NCBI GenBank assembly: GCA_945877115.1
Contig: CAMCQR010000016.1
Span: forward strand, 1 to 38,282
Direction of reading: 5' to 3'
Origin: Synechococcus sp. UW140
GTDB lineage: Bacteria > Cyanobacteriota > Cyanobacteriia > PCC-6307 > Cyanobiaceae
DNA length: 38,282 nt
Shown here: piece by piece, positions 25,765 through 33,859 of the stretch
How positions within the stretch are numbered: position 1 is the first letter of the stretch
How the letters are laid out: the number at the start of each line of letters is the position of its first letter
The notes under the pieces: model-generated
Database searches by the model: none
What the model saw: the letters and a program-made list of their open reading frames with translations, nothing else
Told to the model about the DNA's origin: nothing
Made by a program: the position numbers and the translations under genes

Positions 25765-26018
25765 CCCCTCCAGGTGGGCATCCCGACTTCGGTCAGGGTG
25801 CCCCGCTGGCGCCAAAGGGCCTCGGGACTCACGACGATGCCATGGGCCTGGGCCAGTTGCACGGCGTCTTCGGTCGAGCTGGTGCTCCGCAGGGCCCTGG
25901 CAAAGACCGGGTTGGACTCAGCCATCATCTTGATGCGATGCAGCCCATCGACCGAGGCTTCCTGATCGCTCAGGGGGACGGGGCATTGAGTGGTACCGGC
26001 ATGGGTTAGGGAAGCCAT
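25761..26018 (-). CDS. Nif11-domain small protein
   Basis: 85 residues. The region from about 25 to 68 (HRIKMMAESNPVFARALRST, then SSTEDAVQLAQAHGIVVSPEAL) has the Nif11 leader-like pattern of two short helices with A-x-x-x-G before the second. The C terminus GMPTWRG has no Cys, Ser/Thr-rich or Gly-repeat core of the kind expected in a lanthipeptide precursor, and no modification enzyme is nearby. It may be a free-standing Nif11 protein of unknown function rather than a peptide precursor. The Nif11 assignment is by pattern only. Confidence 0.65.
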   Translation of the reverse strand: MASLTHAGTTQCPVPLSDQEASVDGLHRIKMMAESNPVFARALRSTSSTEDAVQLAQAHGIVVSPEALWRQRGTLTEVGMPTWRG

Positions 26019-26195
26019 CTCATCTCTCTCGAACTGAGAAAACCCTAGGGCGGTTCGCCCCTCGTATTAAGGGCGGATTTGCTCCTGATTTGGCGTTTGG
26101 GTCGGTGCTCTGCCCGTGTGGGTGCGGTCATCCGGGGCAGCCGTTAGCCCCGATTCCCGCAACAATTCACCCCATTAGGAGCAATAGGGATCTTC

Positions 26196-27413
26196 ATGGC
26201 GACGGGCATGGGCGGTGAGCGTCGAACCTGGGTGCGATCCCACGCCGCCGGTCCCCGAATCACCAGCAATAGCGATGCCCTGCAGGCCGAAAATTTCCTG
26301 CTGCGGCAGGAAGTGCTGCGACTGCGCCAGCAGCTCGATCGCCGCGAGAGCCGTCCCCCGGCCGCCGAGGCCTGGAGCCGTCGCTCACCCGTCACCAGTG
26401 GGGCGGCCCCGGCCGCCGCCCAGCCTCCTGCCCCGGCTTCGGCTCCTGCACCTGCTTCGGCTCCGGCCATCACGGCCGACCAAGTGCGGCGTTGGGGGGA
26501 GGCCATGACCCGCCATCGCCGCTGGCACCAGCTGCGGGTGGGGGCCATCGCCTGGCACAGCCCCCATGGTCGCTCTTCCTCCCCCGGTCGGGGGCTCAAG
26601 GGGCTCATCGATCAGCTACTGGGCGGACCGGCGGACACCGGCACCGCCTTCGAGCACCAACTCGAGCGCCGCTGGCCCGGCCTGGCCGAGAATCTACGGG
26701 GCGCCCTGCAGGGCCCCTCCAGCAAGGCGCGTCTGGCGGTACGGGCCGCCTTCGCCATGCTGGGCCCCGCCGCCGCCGCCCGCCTCGACCTTGAGCCCCT
26801 GGCGGTGGTCGAGCGGTTGATGGAGGCCACCAGTGCACTGGAGCTGGAGGCCGATGCCGCCCAGACCCAGCGCTCCTGGACCCAACAGCCCCCCCGCCAG
26901 CAGGGCCCCCAGGACCCGGAGCGGGCCAGGGCCCAGGCCCCCTGGAGCCAAGATCGCAGCCGCCGGACTCCCAGCAGCGGCGCCAGCCGGGGAGCGAGCC
27001 AGGGATCCCGCCCAGGCCCCACCGCAGCCGCCGGGGCCGATCGCTCCGATGGCAACCGCCGCCGCACCACGGGGGCGGGTCAGGAGCGCCCCGCAACCGA
27101 GACTTCAGGGGCAGGCCCCAACGGGGCAGGTGCTACTGGCCAGCCCGGCGCCGGCTCCAGCCAGGCCGATCCGGGCCAGGCAAAGTCCACGGCGGGGTCC
27201 CGGCGCACCGCCAACACCCCGCCCCCCAGTGGCAGTGCCGGTGATCGCCGCCAGCTGGCCGCCCTTGAGACCCTGGGGCTGGCCTGGGGGGCCTCCCGCG
27301 CCGCCATCAAGGCGGCCCACCGGCGCCTGGTCAAGCAACACCATCCGGACATGGGCGGTGATGCCGAATCCTTCCGGCTTGTCAACGACGCCTACCAACT
27401 GCTGATCACCTGA
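26196..27413 (+). CDS. J-domain (type III DnaJ-like) protein
   Basis: 405 residues. The C-terminal J-domain (about 350-405) has ALETLGLAWGASRAAIKAA and the HPD motif at 383-385 (KQHHPDMGGDAESF). The N-terminal part has a short coiled-coil-like stretch (LQAENFLLRQEVLRLRQQLD), then a conserved alpha-helical region (about 95-225) of unknown type; residues 225-345 are a Gln/Pro/Gly/Ser-rich disordered linker. There is no zinc finger or G/F region. It would stimulate an Hsp70 through HPD; clients are unknown. Confidence 0.85.
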   Translation: MATGMGGERRTWVRSHAAGPRITSNSDALQAENFLLRQEVLRLRQQLDRRESRPPAAEAWSRRSPVTSGAAPAAAQPPAPASAPAPASAPAITADQVRRWGEAMTRHRRWHQLRVGAIAWHSPHGRSSSPGRGLKGLIDQLLGGPADTGTAFEHQLERRWPGLAENLRGALQGPSSKARLAVRAAFAMLGPAAAARLDLEPLAVVERLMEATSALELEADAAQTQRSWTQQPPRQQGPQDPERARAQAPWSQDRSRRTPSSGASRGASQGSRPGPTAAAGADRSDGNRRRTTGAGQERPATETSGAGPNGAGATGQPGAGSSQADPGQAKSTAGSRRTANTPPPSGSAGDRRQLAALETLGLAWGASRAAIKAAHRRLVKQHHPDMGGDAESFRLVNDAYQLLIT

Positions 27414-27497
27414 GGCAGCGGCACCATGGCGCCGTTGCGTCGGCGGCCCAGGCGGGTCGCCCCCCTGCCCCGGGGCCCTCCTTGGCGGTGGTGCCTG

Positions 27498-28703
27498 TCA
27501 TGGGCGGTGGGCCGCCAGCAAGCGCCGGCGCAGCCGCTCCAGTCCCCAGCCGCCGACCAGAAAGAGCAGCCCCAGGCCCAGCAGTCCCACGGACCGATCC
27601 AGTTGGGAGAACACCGAGCTGAAGTAAAAAACCAGCACGGTGATGGCCATGGTGGCCGCCCCAAAGTTGACCCTCTCGGTTCTACCGCTGCTGGAGCCCC
27701 ACAGGGCCAGCATCAGCCCCCCCAGCAACCACCAAAGGTGAACCAACCCCTCACCCACGGCCATCAAAGGGCCAGCAGCAGCCAGGGCCTCGGGCGCGCT
27801 CAGGGCCTGGTCCCAGCGGGCCAGGCCCAGGCCCGCCAGCATCCAACCGGCGGCCATCGCCACCACCGCCAACCGGTGCCCCCCCAGGGCCCAGGCCAGG
27901 ATCAGGGGGGCACCGAGGGCCACGGACCAGCCGCAGATGGCCAGGCTGGGAGGCAAAGGAGGGGCGCCACCGGTGAGGCTGGGCATCAGGGCCCAGAGCA
28001 GGGCGGCGGGTACCAGGGCCAGGCCGCCGATCCAGAGCAGCACCCGCCGACCCCCCATGGTGTGGGAGCCGCGGGGGGCCGAGAAATAGGCAAGGCTGAG
28101 CAGCAACAAGCCGGCCGCCGGGACCAGGGCCGGCCCGTCCCCCAGGCCGCTGTTGCTGGCGCGTATCTGGTCACAGAAGCGCAGCCAGGCGGCCAGCAGC
28201 CAGGCGGGGGCCAGCAGGGCCAGCAGGGCCAGTTGGGGCCATTGGCGCAGCAGCAGCCAGCCCAAACCGGCAACGAGGGCCCACAACAACAGCCCTTCGG
28301 GCCAGAGGGCTTCCAGGTGAAAGGTCTGGCCCGCCAGAGACAGCCCGCCCCCCAGGGCCAGCGTGCCGATGCCATGCAGGGTCGTGGCCAGGGCGGGGAA
28401 GCGGGAAGCCGCCAGGACGCCGCCGCCATGGAAGGCCAGCAACAGGGCCAGCAGCAGGGTGAGGCGACTGCTGGGGGCCAGCCCCTGCCAATGGGCCGAA
28501 ACGAACAGCAGCAGACCCGCCGCCAGCAGCAGCCCCCCCAACGCCAGAGCGAACCACACCGCGGTGCCCAGCCGGGCGCCACCTGTTGGCGCTATCGGTG
28601 GGCCATGCAGGGCTTCCCACCGGTGGATGGCAGCGGCGGTGCCGGGGTCCACCAGGCCTGCTTCCACCCACTTGCCCAGCCTGGAGCTCCAATCGTTGGC
28701 CAT
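27498..28703 (-). CDS. DUF2157-family polytopic membrane protein
   Basis: 401 residues, with a soluble N terminus (LGKWVEAGLVDPGTAAAIHRWE, typical of DUF2157) and about ten hydrophobic segments such as ALALGGLLLAAGLLLFVSAHW. The GIGTLALGGGLSLAGQTFHL region is also typical of the family. Function is unknown. The antisense strand is open over nearly the same interval, but its translation is Gln/Gly-rich without domain features. Confidence 0.85.
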   Translation of the reverse strand: MANDWSSRLGKWVEAGLVDPGTAAAIHRWEALHGPPIAPTGGARLGTAVWFALALGGLLLAAGLLLFVSAHWQGLAPSSRLTLLLALLLAFHGGGVLAASRFPALATTLHGIGTLALGGGLSLAGQTFHLEALWPEGLLLWALVAGLGWLLLRQWPQLALLALLAPAWLLAAWLRFCDQIRASNSGLGDGPALVPAAGLLLLSLAYFSAPRGSHTMGGRRVLLWIGGLALVPAALLWALMPSLTGGAPPLPPSLAICGWSVALGAPLILAWALGGHRLAVVAMAAGWMLAGLGLARWDQALSAPEALAAAGPLMAVGEGLVHLWWLLGGLMLALWGSSSGRTERVNFGAATMAITVLVFYFSSVFSQLDRSVGLLGLGLLFLVGGWGLERLRRRLLAAHRP

Positions 28704-28795
28704 CTTTAAGCGTTAGGCGGTGTCGGCGTCGTTGGCAAGGGGTTTGCCGGAGGCCGACCCCCATAGGAGGATCAGCCTCCCCTGAGGCTGCTGCC

Positions 28796-29689
28796 GTGGA
28801 CGTTGCGGAGGGCCGATTGCTGGTGTTTGGAGACAGCCTCTCCGATGTGGGCAATGCCTGGCGCCTGCTCGGGGATGGGGCCGTGCCCTCTCCGCCCCAC
28901 TGGCGGGGTCGCCGCTGCAATGGGCCGCTCTGGGTCGAGATCCTGGCCGAGCGACTGGGGTGGCCTCCCTTGGAGCCCTCCCTCGCCGGGGGCACGGACC
29001 ATGCCTATGGCGGAGCCCGGTCGGGGGCTGGCCTGTCCCCTAAGGGGGTACCGAATTTGCTGGAGCAGGTGGACCGCTTCCTGGTTACCCACGCCGGGGA
29101 TCCCCTGGAGGACGGGGCGCTGGTGGTGGTGCGGGCTGGCGCCAATGACTATCTCGACGGCGAGCCGGATTGGCCGCGGGCCGAGGCCATCAACGCCAAT
29201 CTGGTGGCGGCCATTAGCGCCTTGGCCCAGGTCGGCCCCCGCCGCTTTCTCGTGCCCAACGAACTGCCCTGGGGCGCCAGTCCCATCGTGCCGCCGTCGT
29301 ACGGCACGGCCCAGCGCCAGGCCTTCGATGCCCTGATCGGCCAGCAGAACCAGGGGCTGGCCAGGGCCCTGCAGCACCTGGCCCAGCAACGGGGCTTGCA
29401 GGTGTGGCAGCCCGATTTCCACGGCTTGTTGCGGGCCGCCCTCGCCCATCCCCGCGCCTACGACTTGGTGGAGGTGGTCAGGCCCGTGCTTCAGGAATAC
29501 CAAGCGTCCACCCCGGCCCAGCAGGTGCCTGATGCCACTGGCTTTTTGTGGTGGGACAGCCGCGCCCATTTCTGCACGGCCTTCCACCAGCGCTTGGCGG
29601 ATCAAGCACTGGCCTGCCTTGCGGCAGCACCCATGGCTGGGACCACGGCGGGCGCGATCGTCCCGGGGGCTGGGCAGGCTGGCGCGTGA
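28796..29689 (+). CDS. GDSL/SGNH-family hydrolase (esterase-lipase)
   Basis: 297 residues from GTG 28796, preceded by GAGG at 8 nt. Block I FGDSLSDVGN carries the nucleophile Ser14, block III GANDYLD (Asn117) the oxyanion residue, and block V WWDSRAHFCTAFHQ the Asp-x-x-His pair in a slightly altered form. Plant-type GDSL order and length fit. No signal peptide is visible with this start. The substrate is unknown. It converges on the acyltransferase gene with 3 bp between. Confidence 0.85.
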   Translation: MDVAEGRLLVFGDSLSDVGNAWRLLGDGAVPSPPHWRGRRCNGPLWVEILAERLGWPPLEPSLAGGTDHAYGGARSGAGLSPKGVPNLLEQVDRFLVTHAGDPLEDGALVVVRAGANDYLDGEPDWPRAEAINANLVAAISALAQVGPRRFLVPNELPWGASPIVPPSYGTAQRQAFDALIGQQNQGLARALQHLAQQRGLQVWQPDFHGLLRAALAHPRAYDLVEVVRPVLQEYQASTPAQQVPDATGFLWWDSRAHFCTAFHQRLADQALACLAAAPMAGTTAGAIVPGAGQAGA

Positions 29690-29692
29690 GTC

Positions 29693-31117
29693 TCAAGCGG
29701 CCAGGCCGCTCGGCACAATCAACGTCTCCAATTGACTCTGCAGGTCGGCGGTGAGCCGGGCGACGGCACGGCGGCGATCGCGGTGGTAGTCCTCCAACAG
29801 GGGGGTGACGGCCATCGGTTCCCCGAGGCTGACCCGGGCCGTCCGCGGGCCCAGCTGGGGCCGGGTGCCGGGATCTTGGCCGAGGATGCGGGCCTGGGTG
29901 TCCCAGAGCAACAGCAGGGTGTCGGCGAAGCGTTCCTGACTGGGCCGTTCCTTGACGTAGTCGCCGCTGACGGCCACGAAGGATTCGACCAGGCGCATGT
30001 GCCACAGGCGTTGCGCCGTTTCCTCGGCCAGCCGGTTCGCCAATCCCCGCTCCAGGGGGGTGGGGGGCGCGGCCAGGTAGAGCCGATCCCAGGCGGCCTG
30101 CTCCAGGCGGCGGCAGCGGCTGGCCAGGTCGCCCCGGGGCTCGATGGCGAGGGATTCTTCCACCTCGGCCAGGGCCGTTTCCAGGAGGCGCCGCAGCCGT
30201 TGGGCCAGGGCCAGGTTGGCGGTTTCCGCTGCGCCCGGGGCGGTGGCGGTGGTCGAGGCGGAGGACGTGACCGTGGCGGTGGCAGGCGTAGAGGGCAGAT
30301 CGCGGTGATACGACTCCCGATAAAACGTCTCCATCAAGGTCAGCATCCGTTCGGCCAATGCGAACAGGCGGGGGTAGAGAGCTGCGGGATCGGGCTGGGG
30401 GGCCGTTTGGGGGGCGGGTTGGGCTACCAAGCCGCACTGCCGTTCCAATTGGCTGAGCAGGGTCTCGATGGCGGGCCAGGCGTTACCGCTAAAGCGATAT
30501 TGGACACCGATCGGCAGGACCGTCATGGCTTCAGGGCGCTGGGTTTTGGCCAGGTCGGCGGCGGTCCAAAAGGCCAGCTGGGCGGCACCCGGTTCCAGGG
30601 CCGAGAGCCGTTCGTTGTGGCCATTGGTGGCGCCCTCCGGCGCCACGGCCAGGGGATAGGGGCCGTCAAGCAGCAACTGGCGGGCGGTGCGCAGGGCCGC
30701 CGTATCGAGCTTGCCCCGCTGGATCGAGCAACCCCCCAGCCGCTGCAATAGCCAGCCGATGCGGGGTCCGGCCCAGAGGGGAATGCCCCGGTCGTAGAGG
30801 AACTGGAAGTGGGGAAAGGGTCGCCAACGGCGACCCAACCGGCGACCTTCGCGGGGCAGATCGCGCCAGATCAGGTGGGCTAGACAGGCTGGGTCGTCGA
30901 CGCTGGGGTGGCGAAAGGCCAGCAGCAGGCGGGTTTCGCCGGCCTGGAAACGGTCCATGGCGACCACCAGGCGCTCCAGGTGCTGCACCTCGATGCTGGT
31001 GATGGCGCACTGGCGCCGCAAATACCAGGGCAACAGGCGCCGACCCAGGGCCAGCACCCGCCCATCGAGCCGGGGCGGCAGAAAGTCGAGGGGAGCGGCG
31101 GCGGGCATGGGCCCCAT
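29693..31117 (-). CDS. PlsC-like 1-acyl-glycerol-3-phosphate acyltransferase family protein
   Basis: 474 residues from ATG 31117 (alternative ATG 31108; the frame continues to a GTG at 31147). The acyltransferase H-x4-D motif is FRHPSVDDP (His70, Asp75), and the substrate-binding block is VAPEGATNGHNE, a variant of PEGT. The C-terminal half (about 240-470) is alpha-helical without a recognised domain and makes the protein much longer than plain PlsC. Low-complexity linker TPATATVTSSASTTATAP near 275. Probably membrane-associated phospholipid or glycolipid acylation. Confidence 0.8.
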   Translation of the reverse strand: MGPMPAAAPLDFLPPRLDGRVLALGRRLLPWYLRRQCAITSIEVQHLERLVVAMDRFQAGETRLLLAFRHPSVDDPACLAHLIWRDLPREGRRLGRRWRPFPHFQFLYDRGIPLWAGPRIGWLLQRLGGCSIQRGKLDTAALRTARQLLLDGPYPLAVAPEGATNGHNERLSALEPGAAQLAFWTAADLAKTQRPEAMTVLPIGVQYRFSGNAWPAIETLLSQLERQCGLVAQPAPQTAPQPDPAALYPRLFALAERMLTLMETFYRESYHRDLPSTPATATVTSSASTTATAPGAAETANLALAQRLRRLLETALAEVEESLAIEPRGDLASRCRRLEQAAWDRLYLAAPPTPLERGLANRLAEETAQRLWHMRLVESFVAVSGDYVKERPSQERFADTLLLLWDTQARILGQDPGTRPQLGPRTARVSLGEPMAVTPLLEDYHRDRRRAVARLTADLQSQLETLIVPSGLAA

Positions 31118-31567
31118 CGTCGCAGTGGAAGATCCCGTCGTCGGCACTGCTGGGATTAGGGAGTTACTCAGTCCTTGGAATCACTTGGAATCCCCCCCGA
31201 ATGCCCCCTCGAATCACGCCCTTCCAGGGGCAGGCTTGCCCTGAATCGCTCGCCTCCTCCATCCTCCGACTGACCACACCAGATGTAGCGTCCGTTTCTG
31301 CATGGCCAAGGACGCAGCAGCGGATGGACGCCTGGGGTGCCCGCTCCAATTCCCCCATCTGATCTGTCCCTGGTGCTCAATGGAACCTCAATTCCCCAAT
31401 TCCCCAGCTTGCCAACGCTGCCACTGCCATAGCGGCTGCGACTGGGACAAGGACTGGGACTGCCACCGCGACGGCCAGCACCACCTGTAAACCAGAACCT
31501 GCTCAAACCAGGAGCGCCGGGGCTCTTCCACCCTTCATTAGCCTGCCCACCACAGAAAATCGACCCC
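31118..31567. other. Intergenic region with a possible small gene
   Basis: About 450 bp between divergent genes. Besides a Cys-rich open frame at 31302-31490 (listed separately) there is an antisense frame (31168-31695, minus) without features, which I do not accept. No terminator, RNA gene or repeat is evident. Confidence 0.4.
31302..31490 (+). CDS. Possible Cys/His-rich mini-protein (zinc-ribbon-like)
   Basis: 62 codons with CPWC at about residue 23 and CQRCHC about 15 residues later, a spacing like small zinc ribbons. The acidic/aromatic end continues HSGCDWDKDWDCHRDGQHH. There is no clear Shine-Dalgarno. It could be coincidental in GC-rich DNA. Confidence 0.35.
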   Translation: MAKDAAADGRLGCPLQFPHLICPWCSMEPQFPNSPACQRCHCHSGCDWDKDWDCHRDGQHHL

Positions 31568-32404
31568 ATGGTTCCCTTCCAAGGTGTCCCTTCACCCCAC
31601 TCCTTAATGGGGCGAAGGAACCGCACCGCCTGGCGGCGGCGGTTGTTGATGCTGATCAAGGTGTCGGCGCTGGTGCTGGCCATTGGCCTGGCCAAGTTGC
31701 TGGTCCATCAGCTGGGTTGGGAGTGGATCCGGCCCAACCCCCTGGTCACGTCCCTGGTGGCCTCCACGGTGTTTTTGCTGGGCTTTCTGCTCAACGGGGT
31801 GCTGGGGGATTTCAAGGAAAGTGAAAAATTACCCGGTGAAATCGCCACCAGCCTGGAGACCCTGGGGCTGGAGATCCAGGCCATTGAGAGCCACAAACCT
31901 GGAGCCCAGATGGGCTTTCAGTTGGCGGCGGTGGCGGATCTGGGCGGCTCGATCGTGGAATGGCTACTGAATCGCATCCCCACCACCGAGTTGTTGCGCC
32001 GCTATCAACACGCCCATGGCCAGGTGGTACAAGCCGCGGTGAAGCTGGGCATTCCGCCCTTACAGGCCCGGTTGATGGCAGAAATGGCCCAGGTCCTGAA
32101 GTTGATCAACCGGGTGGAGACGATCCGCGAGACCTCCTTTATCACCCTGGTGTATTGGTTGGCGACGGCCGGCATCGTGATGCTCAGCGGTGGCCTGGTG
32201 TTCACGGTGACCGATGCGCTGTACGAATCGACCTTTTTCATCCTGGTGATTGCTTTTCTACTCGTCTTTTTGCTTCGTCTCATCTCCGACATCGACAATC
32301 CCTTCGGTTACGCCAATGCCAATTCCGCCGAAGATGTGTCGATCGACTTGTTAGTGGATACGGTGCTGCGGCTTGAGGAGATGGCAGCGGGAGGCAGGGG
32401 TTAA
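31568..32404 (+). CDS. Bestrophin-like / DUF4239-type membrane protein
   Basis: 278 residues with four hydrophobic segments (about 27-47, 58-78, 195-217, 222-242) arranged as two pairs around a soluble helical region. The signature after the last segment, LISDIDNPFGYANANSAEDVSIDLL, and LNGVLGDFKESEKLPGEI after the second resemble the bestrophin-like family. These are putative anion channels of the inner or thylakoid membrane. ATG 31607 is an alternative start. A stem-loop follows the stop. Confidence 0.65.
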   Translation: MVPFQGVPSPHSLMGRRNRTAWRRRLLMLIKVSALVLAIGLAKLLVHQLGWEWIRPNPLVTSLVASTVFLLGFLLNGVLGDFKESEKLPGEIATSLETLGLEIQAIESHKPGAQMGFQLAAVADLGGSIVEWLLNRIPTTELLRRYQHAHGQVVQAAVKLGIPPLQARLMAEMAQVLKLINRVETIRETSFITLVYWLATAGIVMLSGGLVFTVTDALYESTFFILVIAFLLVFLLRLISDIDNPFGYANANSAEDVSIDLLVDTVLRLEEMAAGGRG

Positions 32405-32412
32405 GGGGGGCT

Positions 32413-32431
32413 AGGTGTTCGCCTAACACCT
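32413..32431. terminator. Stem-loop between convergent genes (possible terminator)
   Basis: AGGTGTT, 5-nt loop, AACACCT, perfect, 9 nt after the bestrophin-like stop and 19 nt before the stop of the opposing small gene. No T-run on either side, so an intrinsic terminator is only possible. Confidence 0.4.
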
Positions 32432-32449
32432 CTAAATCAGCTGCTGTGC

Positions 32450-32728
32450 TTAAAGCTCAAGGCGAATAGCCCATAGGACTAGACCAATGCATACACCAAG
32501 GCCAAAACCCATGGCCCCTCCAGCAATCGCCCCAATGATTGCAAAAAGTATCGCAAGGCCTTTCTGGACGGCCCGAATATCGTTGTTTAAGCTGCCGAGA
32601 TGGCGACGTTGTGCAATCAGCCGGGAACGCCGATTTAGTTCATAATGCTCTTTGAGAATTCTTTTATCAGGCTTAGTTGGCTTGCCGCTCTCATGCTTGA
32701 CTGTTGATATAGTATTTTTGTGAGTCAT
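32450..32728 (-). CDS. Small protein with glycine-zipper membrane segment, unknown
   Basis: 92 residues: a basic, soluble N-terminal half (KRILKEHYELNRRSRLIAQR) and one or two hydrophobic segments with glycine-zipper spacing (AIIGAIAGGAMGFGLGVCIG). The region is AT-richer than the core genes, as in the rest of the accessory segment starting here. No family recognised. Its start overlaps the beginning of the open frame containing the antitoxin remnant on the other strand. Confidence 0.55.
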   Translation of the reverse strand: MTHKNTISTVKHESGKPTKPDKRILKEHYELNRRSRLIAQRRHLGSLNNDIRAVQKGLAILFAIIGAIAGGAMGFGLGVCIGLVLWAIRLEL

Positions 32729-32825
32729 GTGGAAATCCGGTATCCACTATCGCGGGATATCATGCCCGTACTTCATTCTTCGATGGCGTTCTTCTGATGT
32801 CATAAGACTTGCCCCACGGGCCAAT

Positions 32826-32978
32826 CAGGATTTAATCGATGATAGCAAGTTAGGCCGGCTGGACCTAGAGGCGTCGGGGAGGATCAGGCAGCGGCTGAAG
32901 GAACGGTTTGCACAGCTTCCTGGCGAGCGAAAACCCTTGGACGAAATGGTTTCGGAGCGCACTGGGCGGAAGCTTTGA
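32826..32978 (+). pseudogene. Remnant of a VapB-type antitoxin (C-terminal half only)
   Basis: The translated end (SKLGRLDLEASGRIRQRL, KERFAQLPGERKPLDEMV) aligns with the C-terminal half of the intact antitoxin at 33216 (ELGRLVLEKPERIRQRL, KQRFAQVPGERKLVDELI). The SpoVT-AbrB DNA-binding half is missing: the sequence upstream in the open frame (to 32727) is unrelated. It ends at TGA 32976-32978, which coincides with the start of similarity to the valS leader. Confidence 0.75.
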
Positions 32979-33140
32979 GACCATGGAGCCACCCCCGCCC
33001 CCCACCGTGCCTGAGACCGCCTGGGAGCAGGCAGCCTGCACATGGGCCACGCCTTCAACAGAGCCCTGATCGACTCCGTGGTGCGCTTCCAGCGCCTGCA
33101 GGGCAAGAACGTGCTGTGCCTGCCCGGCACCAACCACGGC
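32973..33140 (+). pseudogene. valS 5' fragment A (degenerate, with internal deletions)
   Basis: From CTTTGAGA onward the DNA follows the start region of the real valS (36903 onward). It has a GTG at 33007 (GTGCCTGAG), then GCCTGGGAGCAG matching 37051-37064, then jumps to GGCAGCCTGCACATGGGCC matching 37138 onward. The last roughly 110 bp differ from valS at about ten positions by my count. They encode [20 protein letters not shown], the class I synthetase HIGH region, but in a frame shifted from the GTG. Similarity stops near 33140. Confidence 0.85.
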
Positions 33141-33158
33141 AGGCCAACAGGCAGCGAC

Positions 33159-33203
33159 GTGGCATAGAATTAGCAGTAATGCCACATTTCTGTTTGTGTG
33201 GCA
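33159..33203 (+). promoter_or_regulatory. Candidate VapB operator: three alternating half-sites
   Basis: GTGGCA (33159-33164), TGCCACA (33180-33186) and TGTGGCA (33197-33203) form two consecutive inverted repeats immediately upstream of the antitoxin ATG at 33216. Toxin-antitoxin operons are usually autorepressed through such palindromes. The AT-rich spacer between the first two could contain the promoter. Confidence 0.55.
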
Positions 33204-33215
33204 CCCCAGGCTCCA

Positions 33216-33482
33216 ATGAACGACTTGCCCCAATCCGTGGAGGTGAACCTGGGACGCCAGGGGCGGGTGGTGATTCCGGTGTCTCTGCGGCGAGCACTGG
33301 GGTTTGAGGAGGGCGATGCTTTGGTGGCCCGTCAGGAGCTGGGCCGGCTGGTGCTGGAGAAGCCGGAGCGGATCAGGCAGCGGCTGAAGCAGCGGTTCGC
33401 TCAGGTTCCTGGCGAGCGAAAACTCGTCGACGAATTGATTGCGGAGCGCCGGATGGAGGGCCGACGGGAGGAGGCCGAATGA
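33216..33482 (+). CDS. vapB: VapB-type antitoxin, SpoVT-AbrB DNA-binding
   Basis: 88 residues. The swapped-hairpin AbrB fold is recognised from VEVNLGRQGRVVIPVSLRRA (8-27) and GFEEGDALVARQELGRLVLE. The C-terminal half is a charged helix (PERIRQRLKQRFAQVPGERK) that would wrap the toxin. ATG 33216 is preferred over the in-frame GTG 33198 because the latter lies in the candidate operator. It overlaps vapC by ATGA, the usual coupling. Confidence 0.88.
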   Translation: MNDLPQSVEVNLGRQGRVVIPVSLRRALGFEEGDALVARQELGRLVLEKPERIRQRLKQRFAQVPGERKLVDELIAERRMEGRREEAE

Positions 33483-33859
33483 CGGTGATTTTGGATGCTT
33501 CTGCCTTGCTGGCCTACCTGCGGCAGGAACCCGGTGCGGAGGTAGTCGATGGCATGTTGGGCGATTCGGTGATGGCCAGTGTGAACTGGGCGGAGGTGGT
33601 CCAAAAGTCCATCTCCGTCGGGGTGGATGTGCAGCGGATGCTGGAGGATTTGCAGGCCTTGGGGATGAAGGTGGAGCCGTTCCTGCCGGAGGATGGCGAT
33701 ATGGCGGGAAGGCTTTGGGCCCCAACGAGGCAGCTGGGGTTGTCGCTTGGCGATCGCGCCTGTCTGAGTCTCGGTTTGCGGCTGGGGCTAACGGTGCTGA
33801 CCTGCGATCGGGCCTGGGCTCAACTGCCTTTGGATGTTGTGATTCAGCTGCTGCGTTGA
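33479..33859 (+). CDS. vapC: VapC-type PIN-domain ribonuclease toxin
   Basis: 126 residues with the four acidic PIN residues in place: Asp6 (ILDASALLAYL), Glu39 (VNWAEV), Asp92 (LGDRACL) and Asp110 (LTCDRAW). PIN toxins use Mg2+/Mn2+ to cleave tRNA or rRNA when not held by their antitoxin. The gene is complete and its motifs intact, so the module may be active, in contrast to the degraded sequences around it. Confidence 0.9.
   Translation: MTVILDASALLAYLRQEPGAEVVDGMLGDSVMASVNWAEVVQKSISVGVDVQRMLEDLQALGMKVEPFLPEDGDMAGRLWAPTRQLGLSLGDRACLSLGLRLGLTVLTCDRAWAQLPLDVVIQLLR

Noticed and set aside
25761-26018. Lanthipeptide (prochlorosin-type) precursor interpretation of the Nif11 gene
   Set aside because: No Cys and no double-Gly core junction, and no LanM-type enzyme in the window.
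26048-26060. Small hairpin GGGCG-GTT-CGCCC as terminator
   Set aside because: Lies in the 5' region of the Nif11 gene and ahead of the J-protein gene, with no T-run suited to either strand's upstream gene.
27426-28709. 427-codon plus-strand open frame
   Set aside because: Gln/Gly/Pro-rich mirror of the DUF2157 membrane gene on the other strand.
29732-30751. 339-codon plus-strand open frame
   Set aside because: Mirror of the acyltransferase gene; Gly/Gln-rich without domains.
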